DNA of 11,000 nt. Source: CAZBKJ01 sp964492495. GTDB lineage: Bacteria > Patescibacteriota > Microgenomatia > UBA1400 > UBA12028. The notes beneath the pieces were generated by a model, which saw only the letters and a list, made by a program, of their open reading frames with translations, was not told where the DNA came from and made no database searches. Of the stretch, positions 7,158-11,000 are shown in pieces. A program made the translations under genes and the position numbers. The stretch is taken from the NCBI GenBank assembly GCA_964492495.1, contig CAZBKJ010000035.1, positions 1 to 11,000 of the forward strand. The letters run 5' to 3'. Positions within the stretch are counted from its first letter, which is position 1. Each line of letters begins with the position of its first letter.

Positions 7158-7180
7158 AATAGACCTTTACCAGAGGATAC

Positions 7181-7324
7181 TTATACCGTCAGTTTTTTTC
7201 GACCTACTGCTCTGCGTCTTTTTAGAACTTCTCTACCTGTGTGGGTAGACATTCTCTTCAAAAAACCATGAGTACGGGATCTTTTTTTCTTACGTGGTTG
7301 CCACGTTCTTTTTGTTTTAGCCAT
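7181..7324 (-). CDS. rpmH: 50S ribosomal protein L34
   Basis: Large-subunit ribosomal protein of 47 residues, very basic, containing the L34 hallmarks KRTWQPRKKKRSRTHGFLKR and GREVLKRRRAVGRKKL (the first is split as TWQP plus RSRTHGF). Usual family length is 44-47. The start is the ATG at 7324, chosen because a strong AGAGG sits about five bases upstream and because L34 begins within a few residues of the TWQP motif. A longer in-frame reading to 7372 adds non-L34 sequence and runs into the promoter. It is the first gene of the minus-strand cluster and divergent from dnaA. Confidence 0.96.
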   Translation of the reverse strand: MAKTKRTWQPRKKKRSRTHGFLKRMSTHTGREVLKRRRAVGRKKLTV

Positions 7325-7357
7325 ATATTCCTCTCTAATGCAAACAAAGAAGCCTCT

Positions 7358-7366
7358 ATTGTACCA
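7358..7366 (-). promoter_or_regulatory. Predicted extended -10 promoter for rpmH-rnpA-yidD-yidC-jag-rnhA
   Basis: Minus strand reads TGG-TACAAT (7366-7358), an extended -10 element with five of six matches to TATAAT. A TTGACT lies upstream, but 22 bases away, which is too far for a normal -35, so the extended -10 probably carries the recognition. Transcription would start near 7351, leaving a short leader that contains the AGAGG of rpmH. Confidence 0.55.
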
Positions 7367-7460
7367 GATCAACGATAAATAGAGAAGTCAAGGAAAGAGA
7401 CGGTTTCCCACAAATCCACAAAGCCACCGCACTTGAGTATTTTCAGTGTTTTTCCACCAT

Positions 7461-7521
7461 TTTTTCACAAATTGGTATAAAAACAGCAAAAAGAAACACT
7501 CTGCTTGCAAAATGTGGAAAA
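7461..7521 (+). promoter_or_regulatory. Predicted dnaA promoter flanked by DnaA-box-like sites
   Basis: TGG-TATAAA at 7473-7481 is an extended -10 candidate that would start transcription near 7488, about 70 bases before the dnaA ATG. Two near-consensus DnaA sites bracket it: TTTTTCACA at 7461-7469 and, on the other strand, TTTTCCACA (7521-7513), each one mismatch from TTATNCACA. Other CCACA/CACAA words lie at about 7407-7424. This arrangement would suit autorepression of dnaA by DnaA, a known theme, but here it is inferred from sequence only. No clear -35 is seen. Confidence 0.45.
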
Positions 7522-7557
7522 CCATGATTAAACAAAACCTCTAATAGGATTTATTTT

Positions 7558-8235
7558 ATGGAATTTACAGCAACAGAAATCTGGAAAAAAACGCTCTCTG
7601 ATCTGGAGATTTCTATGTCATCCCAGCATTTCCACATGTGGATTGAGAAGGCATATATTAGCGAGGTTCGGCTCGTGGGGGAGGAACATGCCATCGTGGT
7701 TGTCGGAGCCCCTACAGCAATGCATGTGCAGATGATAGAAGGTCGATTTTACGCAACTGTAAAGGAAACTCTTGATAAAGTCACTGGAAAAAAAGTTGAT
7801 TTACAGTTTAAGGTTCAAACACCGCCCATTGATCAGACCACATCAGCAACACCTTCTATAAAAAAGAAAGAACCTCTTGAAACCCAGGCGAACACCTTAT
7901 TTTCATCAATACCAACAATTGATTCACTAAAGGTTTCTCTTCAAAAGGCTAAACTTCGACTCGATTTTGTTTTTGATAGCTTTGCAGTTTCAACGACAAA
8001 CGAGATGGCCTATGCAGCTGCACAGGCAGTCTCTAGAAGTCCTGGAAGCGCATATAACCCATTATTTTTATATGGAGGAGTAGGGGTTGGGAAAACACAC
8101 CTCATGCAAGCTGTTGGACACAATATATTGAAGGACAATCCGCAGACAAGTATTCTGTATTGCGCTGGAGAAGAGTTTACAAATGAAATCATTTCAGCTA
8201 TCCAAACAAAAAAGACCATGCAGTTCAAGGAGTAA
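7558..8235 (+). CDS. dnaA: Chromosomal replication initiator DnaA, N-terminal part (frame broken)
   Basis: DnaA binds the origin, oligomerises with ATP and melts DNA. This reading frame gives 225 residues: domain I at about 1-86 (IWKKTLSDLEISMSSQHFHMWI, split for naming at the first helix), a short linker domain II at about 87-126, and the start of AAA+ domain III with FDSFAVSTTNEMAYAAAQAV and the Walker A GGVGVGKT at 173-180, then LYCAGEEFTNEI. It ends at TAA 8233-8235, directly after QFKE and just before the Walker B strand, which continues in another frame from 8232. An AGGA about eight bases before the ATG at 7558 serves as ribosome binding site. The truncated product would lack Walker B, the arginine finger, sensor II and the DNA-binding domain, and could not work as an initiator. 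See the companion entry for the other half. Confidence 0.93.
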   Translation: MEFTATEIWKKTLSDLEISMSSQHFHMWIEKAYISEVRLVGEEHAIVVVGAPTAMHVQMIEGRFYATVKETLDKVTGKKVDLQFKVQTPPIDQTTSATPSIKKKEPLETQANTLFSSIPTIDSLKVSLQKAKLRLDFVFDSFAVSTTNEMAYAAAQAVSRSPGSAYNPLFLYGGVGVGKTHLMQAVGHNILKDNPQTSILYCAGEEFTNEIISAIQTKKTMQFKE

Positions 8236-8981
8236 AGGTTCTTCTTATTGATGACATTCAGTTTCTAGCAGGAAAAAACGCTGTTCAGGAAGAGTTCTTC
8301 CATACATTCAATGCGGTTACCCAAGCAGGAGGGCAGGTTATCATTACTTCAGATAGACCTCCTCATGAAATCACCCTTCTTGAGGACAGACTTCGATCTC
8401 GTTTTGAAGCGGGGCTTATTATCGACATTCAACAACCCACGTTCGAGCTTCGAACAGCCATCGTGCTTATCAAGGCGGAAGCAAAGAATATTATCCTTCC
8501 TATGGATTGTGCTCAGCAAATTTCATCAATGGTTGATAATGCTCGAAAGATTGAGGGGGTTATTTCTCAGCTACATAGTCTTCAGACACTCATGAAGAAA
8601 GATATCACCCTTGAGTTGGTGAAAGAAATTCTTTCCAAAGAACAGTCGCCAAGTATTTCGAAGCTCAATATAAAGCCCAAGGAAATTATCAGGACTGTCG
8701 CTGCACATTTTAAAGTAACCACGGTTCAGCTTTGTGGCACACTTCGCTCTCGTCCACTGGTAGACTATAGACATCTAGCAATGTACCTTTTGTATGAAGA
8801 CCTAAAAATTCCTCTTGTTCAGATTGGAATAGAGTTTGGAGGGAAGGATCATACAAGCGTCATACATGCTGTTAAAAAGACAAGACTCAAACTTGAGTCT
8901 TCACCAGAGTTACAAACAAGTCTTTCGGCAATTCGGGCCAGCATTTCAGGGGGGAAACCTTCTCATCAGATGTTTTCTTAA
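8232..8981 (+). CDS. dnaA: DnaA, C-terminal part of the same broken gene
   Basis: A frame open from 8232 to the TAA at 8979-8981 encodes 249 residues that complete DnaA: Walker B VLLIDDIQFLAG at about 3-14, EEFFHTFNA, sensor 1 VIITSDRPP, the arginine-finger segment LEDRLRSRFEAGL, sensor II near NARKIEG, and domain IV (about 140-249) with RSRPLVDYRHLAMYLLYEDL (split) and the DNA-contacting signature GGKDHTSVIHAVKK. There is no start codon of its own at the 5' end; the first GTG in frame is at 8463, well inside the domain, so this is not an independent gene. Compared with family members, the stretch between Phe (QF) and VKVLL should have six residues; only five bases remain. Restoring 13 bases joins both halves into one 478-residue protein, a normal DnaA length. 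The break may be an assembly error or a real lesion. Confidence 0.92.
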   Translation, partial: VKVLLIDDIQFLAGKNAVQEEFFHTFNAVTQAGGQVIITSDRPPHEITLLEDRLRSRFEAGLIIDIQQPTFELRTAIVLIKAEAKNIILPMDCAQQISSMVDNARKIEGVISQLHSLQTLMKKDITLELVKEILSKEQSPSISKLNIKPKEIIRTVAAHFKVTTVQLCGTLRSRPLVDYRHLAMYLLYEDLKIPLVQIGIEFGGKDHTSVIHAVKKTRLKLESSPELQTSLSAIRASISGGKPSHQMFS

Positions 8982-8999
8982 AAACTCACACTTTCGTTT

Positions 9000-9019
9000 T
9001 TATTCACAGTTGTGAATAG
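9000..9019. promoter_or_regulatory. Inverted pair of DnaA boxes
   Basis: TTATTCACA on the plus strand (9000-9008, exact consensus) and CTATTCACA on the minus strand (9019-9011, one mismatch) face each other across GT. The core 9001-9018 is a palindrome with two 8-base arms. This would place two DnaA molecules head to head at the upstream edge of the origin. Confidence 0.75.
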
Positions 9020-9067
9020 TAACTGTTAATAAGTTGGAAAAAGCAGTATATTTCCACAGGAAATGTT

Positions 9068-9091
9068 TTATACACAAGGTGTTTATACACA
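9068..9091 (+). promoter_or_regulatory. Two tandem consensus DnaA boxes
   Basis: TTATACACA occurs twice in the same orientation (9068-9076 and 9083-9091), with starts 15 bases apart and a short shared flank (GTTT...). Both match TTATNCACA exactly. Directly upstream, ATTTCC-ACA-GGAAAT (9050-9064) is a perfect inverted repeat with a box-like CCACA at its centre. Confidence 0.8.
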
Positions 9092-9186
9092 GAGATTTAT
9101 GACTTTTACTCTTTTCCCTACGAACAACTCACAGGTTTTGCACAGTTTTTTGACCGCTTTTTCTCAAGTGAAAAAAGGATTTACAC

Positions 9187-9222
9187 TTTTCCACTGTACT
9201 ACTATTACTACTGCTATTTTAT
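9187..9222 (+). promoter_or_regulatory. Candidate basal unwinding system: degenerate DnaA box plus DnaA-trios
   Basis: TTTTCCACT (9187-9195, two mismatches to the DnaA box) is followed after GTA by CTA-CTA-TTA-CTA-CTG-CTA (9199-9216) and then T/A-rich sequence running to the dnaN start. Read 3' to 5' on the complementary strand these are GAT GAT AAT GAT GAC GAT, which is the published DnaA-trio consensus 3'-[G/A]A[T/A]-5' with one variant. DnaA-trios guide DnaA from double-stranded boxes onto single-stranded DNA. The orientation (box, trio, AT-rich, dnaN) agrees with the Bacillus subtilis layout. Confidence 0.75.
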
Positions 9223-9239
9223 AGAATAGAAAAAACACT

Positions 9240-10346
9240 ATGAAAATAGTTTTGCTACAAGAACATCTTTTATCAGCAATTCAAAGCGCGGGAAAGTTTT
9301 CTTCTACTGATTCCCAATTTGCAGCTCTTGGAGGAATTTCTCTGAATGCGAAAGAAGGCTCATTGACAGTCAGATCAACTAATCTAAAAGTTGGGTATGA
9401 AACAGTTGTCGGAGCGAAGATTGAAGAAGAGGGTACCTGCATCGTCCTTTCAAAAACATTTATCGAATTCATATCTACGCTTACAAAAGGGAAAGTAGAA
9501 TGCTTCTTTGATCAGGGGAGTTTTTTCGTCACCCAGATGGGAGTAAAAGGAAAGTTCTCAACCTTTTCAGTTTCAGACTTTCCCCAATTTCCTCTAAAAA
9601 CAGAACGTACTTTTTCACTTCCTTCAGACCTTTTGCTTCAATTAACAGATTCTACTACCTATGCAGCGGGTATCGACGAATCCAGACCTGTACTAGCATC
9701 AGTTCTTTTTGAAGGATCTTCTGATTCTACGACAATGGTTTGTACAGACGGGTATAGGCTGGCTCTTAAAACGATACAAAATAGCGATAATGAAGAAAAT
9801 ACATTTTCTTTTATAGTCAATGCAAAGGTGTTCACAGAGACTATACATACACTTGTAAAGGAAAAGAGTAAAACAATTGAATTTGGGGTATCACAAGAGC
9901 TTAAACAAGTATATTTATATGCGGGAGAGACAACAGTTTTCATGAGACTCACGGAAGGAGAGTTTCCACCGTATAAAAAAATCATTCCTTCTTCTTTTCT
10001 CATTCGAACGAAAATTGATACCTCCCAGTTTATCCAATCTCTTCGAAACTCACTGGTTTTTGCGAAAGAAAACTCTTCGATCGTAACTCTTGCGTATGAG
10101 TCTGGGAAAATTACAGTTACTTCTTCAAGCGCAACACTTGGTGAGAATGAAACTCACTTGGATTCCTCCTATACAGGAGAAGAAAAAGGGGTGATATCTT
10201 TTAATGCCCGTTTTGTGCTCGATACACTCCTTCATATCTCTTCACCACAAATTGAAATGTGTCTCAACGATGCGTCAAAGCCAGTCGTTATTTTCCCTGA
10301 CAAAGACGATTCGTATTGTTGTGTCATTATGCCTTTTAAACGATAG
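9240..10346 (+). CDS. dnaN: DNA polymerase III beta subunit (sliding clamp)
   Basis: Ring-shaped processivity clamp that tethers DNA polymerase III and other replication and repair proteins to DNA. 368 residues, normal for the family, with three clamp folds at about 1-122, 125-247 and 250-368. Family marks: ESRPVLASVLFE (147-158), TDGYRLA (169-175), EGEFPPYKKIIP (239-250) and the C-terminal VIMPFKR, which helps form the partner-binding pocket. The ATG at 9240 is the natural start (MKI-type N-terminus) but has no clear Shine-Dalgarno; the bases before it belong to the AT-rich part of the origin. TTTACA (9180-9185) and TATTAC 17 bases on could form a weak promoter lying across the trio array. 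It is downstream of dnaA in the classic order. Confidence 0.97.
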   Translation: MKIVLLQEHLLSAIQSAGKFSSTDSQFAALGGISLNAKEGSLTVRSTNLKVGYETVVGAKIEEEGTCIVLSKTFIEFISTLTKGKVECFFDQGSFFVTQMGVKGKFSTFSVSDFPQFPLKTERTFSLPSDLLLQLTDSTTYAAGIDESRPVLASVLFEGSSDSTTMVCTDGYRLALKTIQNSDNEENTFSFIVNAKVFTETIHTLVKEKSKTIEFGVSQELKQVYLYAGETTVFMRLTEGEFPPYKKIIPSSFLIRTKIDTSQFIQSLRNSLVFAKENSSIVTLAYESGKITVTSSSATLGENETHLDSSYTGEEKGVISFNARFVLDTLLHISSPQIEMCLNDASKPVVIFPDKDDSYCCVIMPFKR

Positions 10347-10361
10347 TGATTTTGAGTATTT

Positions 10362-10433
10362 GCTCCCGTAGGTTAATGGATAGACCGTGAGCCTCCGAAG
10401 CTTGAAATGCAGGTTCGATTCCCGCCGGGAGCA
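10362..10433 (+). tRNA. tRNA-Arg, anticodon CCG
   Basis: A 72-nt cloverleaf: acceptor GCTCCCG/CGGGAGC with discriminator A; D-stem GGTT/GACC with loop AATGGATA containing the invariant GG; anticodon stem TGAGC/GCTTG (two G-T wobbles); loop CTCCGAA with anticodon CCG at 10395-10397; variable region AAAT (four nt); T-stem GCAGG/CCCGC with loop TTCGATT. CCG reads CGG (arginine). CCA is not encoded (ACT follows). The T-stem has an A-C mismatch at pair 51-63, where related tRNAs usually have a G-C pair. It lies 15 bases after dnaN, on the same strand. Confidence 0.92.
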
Positions 10434-10440
10434 CTACGAA

Positions 10441-11000
10441 TTAGAGCTTGGTTCCACGAAGAAAAACAGCTCTCCAAGGAACATATTGGGTTTGGAAGGT
10501 TTTTTCTTTCACTGTTCCGTCAGGATAGGTAACGCTGTAGAGAAATGAGGTTTTCAATCCAGAAGCAGCATACTCGATCTGTTTTACGACACCTGCGTTT
10601 AGCGTTGGATCATCTTGGTAAAAAGCGGGAGGGGCAGACACATTATCCCATTGTTTATAGTTTTCTATTTTCGCAGTTCTGCCATCTGATTTTCCATACA
10701 ACTCTATTTCAAGAAACGTATTCGATGAATCTGCAATTGCCGAGATAAGAATTGGTGTGGTGGTGTCGTTTATAAACTTAAAATCTGGAACTGGACTGTA
10801 TACAGTCGCATCGAATCCTGGTTTGCTGTTTTGTTCGTAGTACCCAACCCGATACGAGTGACCCTTTCGTTCTGTAATTGGAAGGCCGGCGTTTAATACT
10901 GCTCGAAAAAGTGTGGAGGAAACTTGGCACACACCACCACCATCTCCTAAGATTGTCAGTCCGTTTTTTATTATGTATGCCTGCTTGAAACCAGTTTTAC
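10441..11000 (-). CDS. VanW-family protein, C-terminal part (5' end outside window)
   Basis: The frame is open through the right edge of the window, so only the last 186 residues or so are seen. The VanW domain is recognised by KQAYIIKNGLTILGDGGGVCQVSSTL (split: GDGGGVCQVSSTL is the diagnostic part), then LNAGLPITERKGHSYRVGYY, the GFDATVYSPVPDFKFIND block and PILISAI. The last 60 residues (TVKQ-like VVKQIEYAASG, then TYPDGTVKEKTF and PWRAVFLRG) look like the beta-rich C-terminal extension, possibly G5-like, often seen in these proteins. VanW proteins are probably envelope-associated; the exact activity is unknown. They are common and often multicopy in Patescibacteria. The gene converges with dnaN and tRNA-Arg, its stop seven bases from the tRNA end. 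Confidence 0.88.
   Translation of the reverse strand, partial: KTGFKQAYIIKNGLTILGDGGGVCQVSSTLFRAVLNAGLPITERKGHSYRVGYYEQNSKPGFDATVYSPVPDFKFINDTTTPILISAIADSSNTFLEIELYGKSDGRTAKIENYKQWDNVSAPPAFYQDDPTLNAGVVKQIEYAASGLKTSFLYSVTYPDGTVKEKTFQTQYVPWRAVFLRGTKL

Larger units (their letters stand above)
8982..9239 (+). other. oriC: Putative replication origin (oriC), dnaA-dnaN spacer
   Basis: The 258-bp spacer carries the densest set of DnaA sites in the window: exact TTATNCACA consensus at 9000-9008, 9068-9076 and 9083-9091; near-consensus sites at 9011-9019 (minus), 9024-9032 (minus) and 9136-9144; and a degenerate box at 9187-9195 leading into a trinucleotide array and AT-rich DNA next to dnaN. Its position between dnaA and dnaN, and the divergence of gene orientation just upstream, are both typical of origins. 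Box pattern and unwinding element resemble the incC part of the Bacillus subtilis origin. No ORF of interest is found within it. Confidence 0.8.

Noticed and set aside
7063..7248. Plus-strand ORF opposite rnpA/rpmH
   Set aside because: The minus strand here encodes the RnpA N-terminus and L34 with clear family motifs.
8215..8245. Programmed ribosomal frameshift in dnaA
   Set aside because: A frameshift at this site would still leave about four conserved residues missing, and no slippery heptamer with a downstream structure is visible; a deletion explains both the frame and the missing residues.
9150..9185. dnaN promoter beginning with TTGACC near 9150
   Set aside because: No acceptable -10 lies at 16-18 bases; only a weak alternative overlapping the trios is mentioned under dnaN.
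1..11000. Recoded UGA (genetic code 4 or 25)
   Set aside because: jag ends with TGA in a typical ATGA overlap, exactly at the family C-terminus, and no gene has internal in-frame TGA codons, so the standard bacterial code fits.
1..11000. CRISPR array, insertion sequence, prophage or toxin-antitoxin genes
   Set aside because: No regular repeat-spacer pattern, transposase, integrase or phage-like gene is present; the window is core genome.

Overview
The window is a core-genome segment centred on a chromosomal replication origin. It most likely comes from a member of the Patescibacteria (Candidate Phyla Radiation). The DNA is AT-rich with short or overlapping gene junctions. It carries a DUF4012 membrane protein and a VanW-family protein, both very common in that group, and a short KhpB/Jag without its usual N-terminal domain. 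TGA acts as a normal stop (for example at the jag/rnhA overlap), which argues against the UGA-recoding lineages. The phylum is inferred from gene content only.

Layout, left to right. (1) Plus strand: the 3' end of valS, then a small membrane protein with a TPR-like tail. (2) Minus strand: rplY (L25/Ctc), which contains a 10-N assembly gap and has a well-formed promoter, preceded by a large DUF4012 protein. (3) A 268-bp gap with no recognised gene. (4) A compact minus-strand cluster transcribed away from the origin: rpmH, rnpA, yidD, yidC, jag/khpB, rnhA-like. (5) A divergent rpmH/dnaA intergenic region, then plus-strand dnaA and dnaN. The dnaA-dnaN spacer holds three consensus DnaA boxes and a textbook-like DnaA-trio unwinding element, so this spacer is the best oriC candidate. 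(6) A tRNA-Arg(CCG) gene, followed by a convergent, partial VanW-family gene.

The genes fit the classic rnpA-rpmH-oriC-dnaA-dnaN arrangement. DnaA and the beta clamp start and sustain replication. L34, the RNase P protein, YidD, YidC and KhpB form the conserved ribosome / tRNA-processing / membrane-insertion block. Genes on both sides point away from the origin, as expected for co-orientation with the forks until the convergent genes further out.

I see no new defence, mobile or biosynthetic system. Points worth a second look are: dnaA is broken by an apparent 13-nt loss between Walker A and Walker B; rnpA can reach full length only from a non-ATG/GTG/TTG start (CTG or ATT); the origin shows a clear DnaA-trio array; the L25 assembly gap is probably undersized; and YidD, ValS, KhpB and the tRNA each show small departures from their families.
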